Counted from the stretch's first letter, positions 1 to 7,381 are shown. The stretch: DNA of 12,354 nucleotides from DATLXH01 sp035576005 (GCA_035576005.1 DATLXH010000170.1:1-12354), one strand, 5' to 3'. Made by a program: numbers and translations. The notes: a model not told the origin generated them from the letters alone.

Positions 1-135
1 TCGCCCTTTCCGACGGACTGGCGAGACTTTCACGCCCCTCTCCCTGCTTCGCTTCGCTCGCTTCCCTCTCCCCGCCGGGGAGAGGGATACGCCGCTTCGC
101 GGCTCAACCACGTCAGTCAGTGAACCGGTGTCATC
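1..135 (+). repeat. Dispersed hairpin-rich repeat, left copy (cut by window start)
   Basis: This stretch matches 9597-9732 in the same orientation with only a few substitutions and one 1-nt indel. It also matches the reverse complement of the right end (12195-12354) with about five mismatches. It carries a perfect stem with 10-nt arms and a 3-nt loop at 64-86, of the CCCTCTCCCC/GGGGAGAGGG type, and a short GCCGC-TTC-GCGGC stem at 91-103. Similarity ends sharply at the GTCATC at 130-135. The copy has lost its upstream part because the window starts inside it. I see no coding capacity. It looks like an interspersed intergenic repeat rather than an insertion sequence. Confidence 0.85.
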
Positions 136-230
136 AGAAGCTTGGGTGAGTGGGCGTGAGGGGCGAGGGACCTCGCAAGCTTCCACTCAGTTAGGTAAAC
201 GGCGAGGCGCTGGTTTGTACTACTGCTGGA

Positions 231-977
231 CTACTGCGCGACTGTCGCGATCTTCGCACTCTTGCGAATGTGGCGTGCGATCCGGTTGATGTACTGAATC
301 GTCTCGCGGAAAGGCGGGACACCTTTGTACTTCCAGACGTTCCCTTCGCCAGCGTTGTAGGCGGCGACCGCAAGGTCGGCGTTGCCATCGAACTTGTTGA
401 GTAACCACCGGAGATAGCGGGTTCCGGCGTGAATGTTGGCGACGGGATCGAATGAGTCGACGACGCCGAATCGGAGCGCCGTGCCTGGCATGAGCTGCAT
501 GAGGCCACGCGCTCCCTTGTGGGACACGGTCCGCGGGTTGTAGTCGGACTCGGCTTTGATCACCGCGGAAACCAGTGATGCGTCAACGTCGAACTTTTTC
601 GCTGCAGCCAGAATCACGTCGTTGTACTTTGATTTGAAGAGAGGCTTGTTCTCCTCGTTGAACTTCCACGAGCGGGTCGGGAAAACCGCAGTCGGTAGCA
701 CACTGGCAGGAGGCTCCACCTTCGCAACCTCAGGGACGACCGGGATGACTTCGTCGTCCAGGATTCTCTCCACTCGCTCGAGCGGGACCAGAAGGGTTCC
801 GCCGCTTGCCAGAGCCAGCTCGATTGAGCTTCCCTCCGTCCGGTAAGACGAGACCTTCATCGAGCGTCCGTCCGAGAACAGAACGATGTCAGCCGCGACT
901 CGATGTGCGCCACCGAAGGCCAGAAGAGCGATGCAGGCCAGTCGCATTGCCGGCAGATGAGAGAAATATCGATTCAT
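231..977 (-). CDS. Secreted lytic transglycosylase, SLT family 1
   Basis: This is a 248-residue exported murein-cleaving enzyme that should cut the glycan strand between MurNAc and GlcNAc in the periplasm. Residues 1-30 form a signal peptide with a hydrophobic stretch and a VAA cleavage site before DIVLF. A small beta-rich N-terminal module and a proline-rich linker follow. The SLT domain fills the C-terminal half: catalytic Glu143 lies in KAESDYNP, followed by GLMQLMP at 158-164 and AAYNAGEGNV at 205-214. I chose the ATG at 977 because GAGGAGG lies 3 nt upstream and this start leaves a 31-bp gap after xerD. A longer in-frame start at 1055 would overlap xerD and precede the signal peptide. 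It is probably co-transcribed with xerD. The family assignment is firm, but the exact transglycosylase subtype is not. Confidence 0.93.
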   Translation of the reverse strand: MNRYFSHLPAMRLACIALLAFGGAHRVAADIVLFSDGRSMKVSSYRTEGSSIELALASGGTLLVPLERVERILDDEVIPVVPEVAKVEPPASVLPTAVFPTRSWKFNEENKPLFKSKYNDVILAAAKKFDVDASLVSAVIKAESDYNPRTVSHKGARGLMQLMPGTALRFGVVDSFDPVANIHAGTRYLRWLLNKFDGNADLAVAAYNAGEGNVWKYKGVPPFRETIQYINRIARHIRKSAKIATVAQ

Positions 978-1008
978 GGACCTCCTCGAAACCACATGGG
1001 AATGGCCG

Positions 1009-1947
1009 TTATGCCCGGGGATGATAGGTGGAATAGAGCTTCTGAAGGCGTGCACGGGTCACATGGGTGTAGATCTGAGTCGTAGAAATATCGGAGTGTC
1101 CCAGCATCATCTGCACGGAACGGAGATCTGCCCCGTTCTCGAGAAGATGCGTTGCGAAGGAGTGACGGAGACTGTGAGGCGAGACGTCGCCGCCAATCCC
1201 GGCCATGCGCGCATATTTGACGATCTTGAGCCAGAAGGACTGACGCGTCATCGACCTGCCGCGATTCGACAGGAAGAGTGCCCGATCGTGATACTTGTCG
1301 AGAAGCGGTCGTCCCAGCTCCATGTAGCGGAGGATCGTGTCGCGAGCTTTGTCTCCGAATGGAACGATCCGCTCCTTCGAGCCCTTACCGATCGTGCGAA
1401 GAAATCCGGCATCGAGCTCGAGGTCGTCAATCCTGACGTGGATCAGCTCGCTCACGCGCAGGCCGGTCGCATAAAGCAGTTCCAGCATTGCCGAATCGCG
1501 CAGTCCATCGCGCGTGGAACGATCCGGAGCGGCCAGCAGTGCTTCGATGTCTTCGGCGGAGATCGATCCCGGCAGGTTCGACCAGAGCTTTGGATTCTCG
1601 ATATTCTCCGTCGGGTCGCTCGTGAGATGTCGCTCCGCCACGAGGAATCTGAAAAAGCCGCGGATCGCAGCCAGCGCTCTCGCTCCGGAACGCGCTGAGA
1701 TACCGATCCCGCGAATGAGTTGAAAATACTTTGTGAGATCGAGCCTGCGGACCGCCTCCAGTTCGAGCTTCTGATCGATCAGAAAATGACCGAAATGCCG
1801 GAGGTCGAGCGCATAGGAGCGAATCGAGTTGACGGCCAGTCCCTTCTCGACGGTGAGGTAATCGAGAAATGTGGGAAGGTAAGTCGTGAAGAATGCCGAG
1901 CTCTCTTCCTTCTCAGGGTCGATGTGCCGAGGGTTCGTGTTCTTCAT
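1009..1947 (-). CDS. xerD: Tyrosine recombinase XerD
   Basis: This 312-residue site-specific recombinase is of the kind that resolves chromosome dimers at dif together with XerC. Residues 18-105 are the SAM-like core-binding domain (TYLPTFLDYLTVEKGLAVNS onward). The C-terminal catalytic domain has the full set: Arg164 in ATGLRVSE, Lys188 in IGKGSKER, His258 and Arg261 in HSLRH, His284 in LGHSD and nucleophile Tyr293 in TQIYTH. The ending KLYSTYHPRA resembles XerD more than XerC. Length is slightly above the usual 295-305 because of an acidic N-terminal tail. The start is the first ATG and has no clear Shine-Dalgarno sequence, so a slightly internal start is possible. No integrase-associated mobile genes are nearby, which fits a housekeeping role. 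No dif-like site was recognised here. Confidence 0.93.
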   Translation of the reverse strand: MKNTNPRHIDPEKEESSAFFTTYLPTFLDYLTVEKGLAVNSIRSYALDLRHFGHFLIDQKLELEAVRRLDLTKYFQLIRGIGISARSGARALAAIRGFFRFLVAERHLTSDPTENIENPKLWSNLPGSISAEDIEALLAAPDRSTRDGLRDSAMLELLYATGLRVSELIHVRIDDLELDAGFLRTIGKGSKERIVPFGDKARDTILRYMELGRPLLDKYHDRALFLSNRGRSMTRQSFWLKIVKYARMAGIGGDVSPHSLRHSFATHLLENGADLRSVQMMLGHSDISTTQIYTHVTRARLQKLYSTYHPRA

Positions 1948-2012
1948 CTACGAATAGTTTACGCGCAGAGGCAGCGGCTGGTTCCGCGGGGCGAGCTGCG
2001 ATCGGAACTGTC

Positions 2013-2150
2013 GGTGTGTGCGGTTGGGAGCGCCGCCTTCCAGGCGGCCGTACCGCCGGCTTCCAGCCGGCCGCGCGATCGTGAAGAACAAGCCGGCAAG
2101 ATGCCGGCGTTACGGCCGGCTGGAAGCCGGCGCTCCGAACCGCACATACC
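2013..2150. repeat. Four-hairpin inverted repeat array (REP-like)
   Basis: This lies between lipA and xerD. Two 40-nt outer arms (2013-2052 and 2111-2150) are inverted copies with four mismatches. The array contains four short stem-loops with 6-nt arms and 5-nt loops: GCCGCC-TTCCA-GGCGGC (2032-2048), GCCGGC-TTCCA-GCCGGC (2055-2071), GCCGGC-AAGAT-GCCGGC (2092-2108) and GCCGGC-TGGAA-GCCGGC (2115-2131). The two mismatches inside the first stem compensate each other, so pairing is kept. The arrangement is close to mirror-symmetric. It resembles paired REP/BIME elements. No transposase is seen. It could also act as a barrier or transcription attenuator between lipA and xerD, but there is no U-tract. 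Confidence 0.85.
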
Positions 2151-2163
2151 TACACGCAGGGTG

Positions 2164-3033
2164 TCAGGCGCGGGTCGCGTCGACGGCGACCAGATCGGCC
2201 ATGTAGGAGGAGCGAACAAACGGGCCGGAAAAGACTGCGTTGAACCCGATCGTCTCACCGATCACGCGATATTCATCGAACACTGAAGGGTGGATGTACT
2301 CGACTACATCCAGCTTCTCGCGCTTTGGCTGCAGGTACTGGCCGATCGTCAGGATCTGACAGTTGGCGTCATGGAGACGTTTCATCACGTCGACGACCTC
2401 CTGTCTCTTCTCCCCGAGTCCGAGCATGATCCCCGACTTGGTCTTCACACTTTCGTCGAACTGCCTGGCATGCGAGAGGACCTTGAGCGATCGCTCGAAA
2501 ACCGCGCCTGGACGAACGAAGTCGTAGAGTCTCGGGACGGTTTCCACGTTGTGATTGAAGTAGTCGGGTCGAGCCTCCATCACGGTCTCGACTGCTGACA
2601 GATTGCCGCGAAAGTCGGGCGTCAGAACTTCAATTGCAGACGTGGGAAGAACACGTCTCAACTCGAGGATTGTCTGGGCGAACTGCTTGGCGCCACCATC
2701 CGGCAGATCGTCGCGCGTGACTGATGTGACTACCACGTGCTTGAGCCCCATGCGTTGTGCGGTTTCAGCAACAGCGTATGGCTCGTCGGGGGAAGGCGCG
2801 GCGAAAGGCTTCCCGGTCGTCACGTTGCAGAAACCGCAGCTTCTCGTGCAGATATCGCCGAGGATCATGAAGGTCGCGGTGCCGCGGCTGAAACACTCGG
2901 AGCGGTTCGGACAGGCGAGCGACTCGCAGACTGTATTGAGCGACTTCGAGCGGAACAGGGTCTTGAGGGTGTGAAGCTCCTCGAGGTTGATCTTCTTTTC
3001 GCGGATCCAATCGGGAAGTTGAGGTCGGCTCAT
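2164..3033 (-). CDS. lipA: Lipoyl synthase
   Basis: This 289-residue radical SAM enzyme inserts two sulfur atoms into protein-bound octanoyl groups to make the lipoyl cofactor of pyruvate and 2-oxoglutarate dehydrogenases and the glycine cleavage system. It acts in the cytoplasm. The auxiliary cluster cysteines are Cys36, Cys41 and Cys47 (CESLACPNRSEC). The radical SAM cluster is Cys62, Cys66 and Cys69 (CTRSCGFC). The C-terminal RSSYMAD (274-280) supplies the conserved serine ligand. TSVTRDDLPDGG at 103-114 is typical of the family, and the length is normal. The start has no strong Shine-Dalgarno sequence. A MITE-like element begins only 20 bp upstream of the ATG, so the promoter must lie inside or beyond that element. 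No lipB or lplA is present in the window. Confidence 0.97.
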   Translation of the reverse strand: MSRPQLPDWIREKKINLEELHTLKTLFRSKSLNTVCESLACPNRSECFSRGTATFMILGDICTRSCGFCNVTTGKPFAAPSPDEPYAVAETAQRMGLKHVVVTSVTRDDLPDGGAKQFAQTILELRRVLPTSAIEVLTPDFRGNLSAVETVMEARPDYFNHNVETVPRLYDFVRPGAVFERSLKVLSHARQFDESVKTKSGIMLGLGEKRQEVVDVMKRLHDANCQILTIGQYLQPKREKLDVVEYIHPSVFDEYRVIGETIGFNAVFSGPFVRSSYMADLVAVDATRA

Positions 3034-3052
3034 AGGTCAGCGTAGTCGGTTA

Positions 3053-3232
3053 ACCCGCATTTCTCACAGACCTTTGTCGTGAGACGGCGGAGAGTGGTTT
3101 GTGTGCGAGGCGCACGGCGATTTTGCGACGAAGGCATAGTCGACACTATGTCGAGGAGCGAAATTGGCGTGCAACGAAGCAGACAGGCCGCTATCCGTCG
3201 TCTCGCGGCTAAGGTCTGTGAGAAATGCGGGT
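3053..3232. mobile_element. 180-bp palindromic MITE-like element
   Basis: The ends are perfect 22-nt terminal inverted repeats, 3053-3074 and 3211-3232, starting ACCCGCATTTCTCACAG. The whole interior is also an imperfect palindrome. GAGACGgCGGA on the left pairs with its counterpart near 3195-3205, and the arms around ATTTTGC pair with those around AAATTGG. The centre is a CATAGT-CGAC-ACTATG stem at 3135-3150, exactly at the midpoint of the element. It has no open reading frame of its own. AGGTCA occurs at 3034-3039 and 3234-3239 but may be chance, so no target duplication is claimed. It looks like a non-autonomous element moved by a transposase elsewhere in the genome. The parent family is not identified. 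Confidence 0.75.
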
Positions 3233-3302
3233 CAGGTCACGGTTGATCAGTCACGGAGGCGATCGAAAACCTTCTGTCTCTCTGTAACAGCGAGTCGTAA
3301 CG

Positions 3303-3329
3303 AAAAAAGCCGTCCCGAAGGACGGCTTT
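3303..3329 (-). terminator. Intrinsic terminator after carD
   Basis: Read on the minus strand, this is a perfect 7-bp stem GCCGTCC-TTCG-GGACGGC with a stable TTCG tetraloop, preceded by AAA and followed by six T residues. It begins 24 bp after the carD stop. With no terminator visible further upstream, it probably ends both the carD transcript and any read-through from deoA-deoB. Confidence 0.93.
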
Positions 3330-3352
3330 CAATTCCTGGACTTATTCGAACT

Positions 3353-3868
3353 TCAGTGATCCGAGTGGTCGGTTGCAAGCATCGGGTCGTTACCGAGAGA
3401 CCGTTCGACCAGACCTTCGGCTTCCGGCTCGGGAATGCCTTTCACAATGGCGATCTCCGATACGAGAAGATACTTCGCCCGGTCATACATTTTCTTCTCG
3501 CGGAAAGAGAGGCTCTTCTTTTTCTGGACCTCGTTGAGATTCTTGAGCACGTCGGCCACGTCTTCCAGCCTGCCCGTCTTCATCTTCTCGAGGTTGTCGC
3601 GATAGCGACCTTTCCAGTCGGAATGCGCACTGGACTGGTGCTCTTCCAGAAGCGAGAGGAGACCTTTGATCTCTTTCTGCTGGTACAACTTACGGAGTCC
3701 GACGCGATCAATGTTGCTGATCGGGACCATCAGACGTGAATTGTTCGCCAGCAGACGAAGGTGATAGTACGTACTGTCTGCGCCGGCGATACTCGACCCA
3801 CCGATCTGTTCGACGATGGTGACACCATGATTCGGGTAAACGATCTTATCCCCGACTTTAAATGACAT
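3353..3868 (-). CDS. carD: CarD family transcriptional regulator
   Basis: This 171-residue protein is an RNA polymerase-binding regulator that stabilises open promoter complexes, especially at rRNA and stress promoters. The N-terminal Tudor-like RNAP interaction domain is clear (MSFKVGDKIVYPNHGVTIVEQI, with YYHLRLLANNSRLMVPI near residue 50). The C-terminal half is helical and basic, with DWKGRYRDNLEKMKTG and SLSFREKKMYDRAKYLLVSEIA. The length is typical. The ATG start matches the family N-terminus, but the only good Shine-Dalgarno (AAGGAG) lies 18 nt upstream. A TTG at 3880 sits 6 nt from it and would add four residues (MSLK). A longer frame back to 3940 would run through the promoter and is rejected. 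It has its own promoter at 3912-3940 and a terminator at 3303-3329. Confidence 0.95.
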   Translation of the reverse strand: MSFKVGDKIVYPNHGVTIVEQIGGSSIAGADSTYYHLRLLANNSRLMVPISNIDRVGLRKLYQQKEIKGLLSLLEEHQSSAHSDWKGRYRDNLEKMKTGRLEDVADVLKNLNEVQKKKSLSFREKKMYDRAKYLLVSEIAIVKGIPEPEAEGLVERSLGNDPMLATDHSDH

Positions 3869-3911
3869 TTTGAGAGACAAGGGAAGCTCCTTGTTAGAGG
3901 TTGGGGGACGC

Positions 3912-3940
3912 ATTCTAATTGAAGTGGACGTTCTGGTCAA
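3912..3940 (-). promoter_or_regulatory. Sigma-70 type promoter of carD
   Basis: On the minus strand a -35 box TTGACC (3935-3940) is followed by a 17-bp spacer and a -10 box TAGAAT (3912-3917). Each box matches consensus at five of six positions with ideal spacing. The predicted transcript start near 3905 leaves a leader of about 35 nt before the carD ATG. It sits in the short gap after the upstream gene's stop at 3950. Confidence 0.75.
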
Positions 3941-3949
3941 ACGACTGCG

Positions 3950-4867
3950 CTACCGGCTCGGGGGACGCGTTCTTCGAATGAGCTGGTGGAGACGGTCCAA
4001 TCCGATGCGACGCTCTTCGGCGGTTCCGGTGAGTGAGTCCTCGATATCCTGCAACTCCCGATGAAGCTCGTTCGTTAGAACGGGTTCACGGGACGAAACC
4101 TCAGAGGTGGAGTGACCGCGGGCCGTCAAGTCCCCGGTCACCGCCCGAGGTGACCCACCCGCAGCGTCGCGAAGCGACGAGGCGAGGCTCCTCACCGTGG
4201 CTCCGTCGCCCTTATCCAAAGCTCTGAGTATCGATTTGATGTACTGGACCGCGTCGGCGTACGGGCTGTCGCGGTTGTCCGAGACTCGCGCTTTCAGCAG
4301 CGTCAGTTCGAGATTGGCTGGTCCTGAATCCTCGTCGAGCCGTGCGTAGAGCACAACGTTGAGGTTCCTCGCGATGGCCGGGAGATCGATCGTCTTTCTG
4401 GCGCCCGGTTCCAGCCACTCGTCGAATGTCTGCGAGTCGAACACGGGGCGGCCGCCCGTCGGCTGATATTCGAGGTCGACCCGTTCGAGTCGCACACGAC
4501 GATTTTTGGCGACCAGCAGACGGCGAGAGGGAGCCTGAATGACGAGTCGATAAACAAAGTCCCCTTTGAGGCGCAGCTTTGCAGTCCGGTCCTTTCCTTC
4601 CGTTCGGATCGTGTATGTTTCCTCGATCCTGCCGGCTTCTTCGCGCTCGTGGCGAGCGTACGAGTAAGTTCCGTCCGGCTGCTTTCCTCTCAGTAGCTCG
4701 AGATCTTCCGTAGCAATGCGGCGCAACACCTCGACCGGAAGATCGCGGCCACTCACCTCGGCTACTCGCTCGATTGCCCGTGCGTCTTCGGAGACCTGGT
4801 GCGCGGCGTCCTGTGCCTGCAGCCGAACTGCCGTGATGATGAGACACGCCACCAGAAGCTTTCTCAC
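3950..4867 (-). CDS. Exported protein of unknown function, coupled to deoB
   Basis: This 305-residue protein is not recognised. It starts with a signal peptide, MRKLLVACLIITAVRLQAQ, with cleavage probable near residue 18. The mature part has a helical segment (20-60), a central beta-rich region (about 64-195) with YSYARHEREEAGRIEETYTIR and DLEYQPTGGRPVFDSQTFDEWL, then a helical charged C-terminus (200-305). There are no cysteines in the mature part and no transmembrane segment after the signal, so it is probably periplasmic. The start is GTG: its first four bases GTGA overlap the deoB stop, and GGAGG lies 6 nt upstream inside deoB. Translation is therefore likely coupled to deoB. An enzymatic role in nucleoside salvage cannot be inferred from the sequence. 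Confidence 0.85.
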   Translation of the reverse strand: MRKLLVACLIITAVRLQAQDAAHQVSEDARAIERVAEVSGRDLPVEVLRRIATEDLELLRGKQPDGTYSYARHEREEAGRIEETYTIRTEGKDRTAKLRLKGDFVYRLVIQAPSRRLLVAKNRRVRLERVDLEYQPTGGRPVFDSQTFDEWLEPGARKTIDLPAIARNLNVVLYARLDEDSGPANLELTLLKARVSDNRDSPYADAVQYIKSILRALDKGDGATVRSLASSLRDAAGGSPRAVTGDLTARGHSTSEVSSREPVLTNELHRELQDIEDSLTGTAEERRIGLDRLHQLIRRTRPPSR

Positions 4868-6036
4868 TGGTTACCTCCGTAGACCTGGTCAAGAGCGCCA
4901 ACGCCGGGAAACCCGTCTGCTGGTACGCCAAGAAGCTGGCAGATCGTGACGCCCAGGTCCGCGAAGGTTTTTCGTGTGCCAAGAGGTCGGGCCGTCACCT
5001 TCGGACCGGCCACGATGAGAGGAACGTACTCACGGGTGTGGTCGGTGGAAATGTCGGACGGATCGCATCCGTGGTCTGCTGTGATGAAGAGAAGGTCATC
5101 AGGGCGAAGTCTCGGCAGCAGCCCCGCCAGCTCACGATCAAACAGTTCGAGGGCCCGGGCGTACCCTGCGACGTCATTACGATGTCCATACTTGGAGTCG
5201 AAGTCGACGAGATTGGTGAAGATCAATCCAGCATTGGACTGTTCGACGAGCTCGAGCGTTTTTTTCATTCCGTCGGAGTTCGAATCCGTGCGGATTTCCT
5301 CGTCAATTCCGACATGATCGAAGATGTCTGCAATCTTTCCGAGCCCGACCGTCCGGATGCCGGACCGCTGAACTCGCTCGAGTACTGTTTCCCCGGTCGG
5401 CTTGACGGAGAGATCTCGTCGATTCGCCGTTCTGTTGAAGTGACCAGTGCCCTCACCAATGAAGGGGCGGGCGATGATCCTTCCGACGTTGTGCTCACCA
5501 CGCATCAGCTCCCTTGCGACAGAACAGATTTCCCAGAGCTCTTCGGGTGGGATGACCTCCTCGTGAGCTGCGATCTGAAAGACGGAATCGCCCGAGGTGT
5601 AGACGATGGGGGAGCCGGTGCGCATGTGCTCTTCGCCGAGCTCGTCGAGGATCACGGTCCCGGAGCTCGGCAGATTTCCAAGCGTCTTGCGGCCGATTCG
5701 GGATTCGAATTCTGCAATGATCTCCGCGGGGAAGCCATGAGGATACGTGCGGAAGGGATCAGTCACAATGAGACCCATCATTTCCCAGTGCCCGGTGGTT
5801 GTGTCTTTGCCCGCGGAGCGCTCGGCCATCCGGCCATAGGCGGCGACGGCTGTTGCGGACGACTGTGGGGTCGGCAGGATGTGGAGGAGGCCAAGTGTTT
5901 CCAGCGTCGGGAGAGTGGGCTTCGCGTCTCTGAGAATGTGACCGAGCGTATTCGAGCCGGTGTCACCGAATTCCGCAGCATCGGGAAGCTCGCCCACACC
6001 GAGTGAGTCGCAGACGATGACGATTGCACGGGCCAC
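4864..6036 (-). CDS. deoB: Phosphopentomutase
   Basis: This 390-residue alkaline-phosphatase-superfamily enzyme interconverts (deoxy)ribose-1-phosphate and (deoxy)ribose-5-phosphate, downstream of nucleoside phosphorolysis. Metal ligands are visible at Asp10 (IVCDSLGVGELPDA), Asp280 and His285 (DFDSKYGHR), Asp321 and His322 (ITADHGCDPS) and His333 (TDHTREYVPL). The catalytic threonine lies in GKDTTTGHWE (76-85). The cap domain is between roughly 95 and 210. Length and motifs are normal. The start is GTG and shares one base with the deoA stop (TAGTG), so the two genes are translated as a unit. Assignment is secure. Confidence 0.97.
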   Translation of the reverse strand: MARAIVIVCDSLGVGELPDAAEFGDTGSNTLGHILRDAKPTLPTLETLGLLHILPTPQSSATAVAAYGRMAERSAGKDTTTGHWEMMGLIVTDPFRTYPHGFPAEIIAEFESRIGRKTLGNLPSSGTVILDELGEEHMRTGSPIVYTSGDSVFQIAAHEEVIPPEELWEICSVARELMRGEHNVGRIIARPFIGEGTGHFNRTANRRDLSVKPTGETVLERVQRSGIRTVGLGKIADIFDHVGIDEEIRTDSNSDGMKKTLELVEQSNAGLIFTNLVDFDSKYGHRNDVAGYARALELFDRELAGLLPRLRPDDLLFITADHGCDPSDISTDHTREYVPLIVAGPKVTARPLGTRKTFADLGVTICQLLGVPADGFPGVGALDQVYGGNQ

Positions 6037-7367
6037 TACCGATCACTCTCCGAGGCTGTGATCAGCTCGTGGATCGCTGGTCTCGGTGCGGGGGGCGCGT
6101 CGCCGAGGGTCACTGCCGAAAAGTATCTGGCGGAGAGCTCGGACGAATCGAATTGCCGCTTGCCGAGCTGAACTCTGGCAATGACCTCGCCCGCTTTGAT
6201 CGCCTCGCCCGTTCGCCGGTCAAAGAGAATGCCGGCGGGATAATCGATCTCGTCATCCTGCTTCTTGCGGCCTGCACCAAGGTCCACGGCGAGCATGCCG
6301 AGTGCGTAAGTGTCCATCATGGTGATGTAGCCACTTTGCGGTGAGCGGATTTCGATCACGTTGGCAGAAGACGGGAGCTGGTCGGGGTTGTCGACGATCG
6401 AGGGATCGCCACCCTGCGCTTCGATCCAGATACGACATTGCTCGAGTGCGGCGCCGTTGTGCAGGGTTTTGTTGAGCAGAGCGGTTGCGGCCTGCTCGTC
6501 GAACTTCCCTGACATCACCAGGACCCGCACAGCCTGAGCGCGCGTGACCTCTTCGAGGTCAGCCGGTCCTTCGCCGCGCAGAGTGTTGATGGTCTCGATA
6601 ATTTCGTTCGCATTGCCTGCCGCGACTCCAAGGGGGCGATCCATGTCCGTAATGAATGCTTCCACCACGGTGCCGGAGCCCTCTGCTGCAGCGATGAGAC
6701 TCTTCGCCAGTGCACGAGACTGTTCGTACTCGCGCATGAAGGCCCCGCTTCCTGTCTTCACGTCGAGGATCAGCGCGCTGGCGCCCATGGCGAGTTTCTT
6801 CGACATGATGGAAGCGGTGATGAGAGGAAGTGATTCGACGGTGCCCGTCACGTCGCGGAGCGCGTACATTTTTCTATCCGCTGGGGCGATTCCGGAAGTC
6901 GATGTCGAAATGACACATCCTGCTTTCTCCAGACATCGTTCGAGCTCGCTGCGCGAGAGTCGCGCGTTGAATCCGGGGATCGCTTCGAGCTTGTCGAGCG
7001 TTCCACCGGTGTGCCCAAGGCCTCTGCCGGAAAGCATTCCGATTTTCACTCCGCACGCCGCGACCCATGGTGCGAGGACCAGCGAAACCTTATCGCCGAC
7101 GCCGCCGGTGGAGTGCTTGTCAGCGAGGAAGTCATACTGATCCCTCAGCGCCCACTGCTCACCTGATCGCAGCATCGACTGCGTGAGCGTTGCCATTTCT
7201 TCGTTTGTGGTCCCGCGGATCGCGATGGCCATGAGCAGGGCGGACATCTGATAATCCGGGATCTCGCCCTTCGTGAATCCATCGACGAACGCCTCGATGT
7301 CGGCGTTGGCGAGTGCATCGCCTCGTCGCTTGCGGTTCAGCACTTCATAAACAGACAGCTTTCCCAT
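6036..7367 (-). CDS. deoA: Thymidine / pyrimidine-nucleoside phosphorylase
   Basis: This 443-residue glycosyltransferase family 3 enzyme cleaves thymidine (or several pyrimidine nucleosides) with phosphate to give the base and deoxyribose-1-phosphate. The phosphate loop is DKHSTGGVGDKVSL at 83-96 and the signature SGRGLGHTGGTLDKLE is at 113-128. The pyrimidine-binding residues His85, Arg171, Ser186 and Lys190 all fall at the positions known for the E. coli enzyme. The C-terminal alpha/beta domain (about 345-443) is complete. Whether it is thymidine-specific (DeoA) or broad (Pdp) cannot be decided by eye. The ATG has no Shine-Dalgarno sequence and a TACAAT box lies 8 nt upstream, so the transcript may be leaderless. 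It is the first gene of the deoA-deoB unit. Confidence 0.96.
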   Translation of the reverse strand: MGKLSVYEVLNRKRRGDALANADIEAFVDGFTKGEIPDYQMSALLMAIAIRGTTNEEMATLTQSMLRSGEQWALRDQYDFLADKHSTGGVGDKVSLVLAPWVAACGVKIGMLSGRGLGHTGGTLDKLEAIPGFNARLSRSELERCLEKAGCVISTSTSGIAPADRKMYALRDVTGTVESLPLITASIMSKKLAMGASALILDVKTGSGAFMREYEQSRALAKSLIAAAEGSGTVVEAFITDMDRPLGVAAGNANEIIETINTLRGEGPADLEEVTRAQAVRVLVMSGKFDEQAATALLNKTLHNGAALEQCRIWIEAQGGDPSIVDNPDQLPSSANVIEIRSPQSGYITMMDTYALGMLAVDLGAGRKKQDDEIDYPAGILFDRRTGEAIKAGEVIARVQLGKRQFDSSELSARYFSAVTLGDAPPAPRPAIHELITASESDR

Positions 7368-7381
7368 GCCGCGGTATTGTA
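7352..7381. promoter_or_regulatory. Overlapping divergent promoter candidates for deoA and queC
   Basis: The gap between the divergent starts is only 35 bp. On the minus strand TACAAT (7376-7381) matches a -10 box at five of six positions, 8 nt before the deoA ATG, but no good -35 is seen. On the plus strand CAGACA (7352-7357), a 17-bp spacer and TATTGT (7375-7380) form a weaker queC candidate, four of six in each box. The two -10 boxes overlap, so the promoters would compete. A GATG triplet repeat lies at 7384-7395. Confidence 0.4.

Noticed and set aside
136..230. Inverted AAGCTT/CACTC segments after the transglycosylase gene as a terminator
   Set aside because: The stem is weak and interrupted and there is no T-run on the minus strand.
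976..1698. Plus-strand frame of 240 codons opposite xerD
   Set aside because: It is antisense to a recombinase with all catalytic residues in place, and it has no motif and no ribosome binding site context.
1009..1947. Integrase of a genomic island or integron
   Set aside because: Length, motif spacing and the HPRA ending fit housekeeping XerD. There is no attachment site, cassette or phage gene nearby.
2032..2131. CRISPR array
   Set aside because: The repeated units are short palindromes in alternating orientation with unequal 6-20 bp gaps, not direct repeats with uniform unique spacers.
1720..2286. Plus-strand frame running through the hairpin array between xerD and lipA
   Set aside because: Its middle is repeat sequence and its ends are antisense to xerD and lipA.
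4212..4982. Minus-strand frame of 256 codons overlapping the deoB end and the unknown exported protein
   Set aside because: It is out of frame with deoB and the signal-peptide protein, Arg/Ser-rich and without protein-like pattern. The GTGA-coupled frame is far better supported.
5038..6006. Long plus-strand open frame of 322 codons opposite deoB
   Set aside because: It is antisense to a fully conserved phosphopentomutase, and its translation has no recognisable motif. Such shadows are expected in GC-rich DNA.
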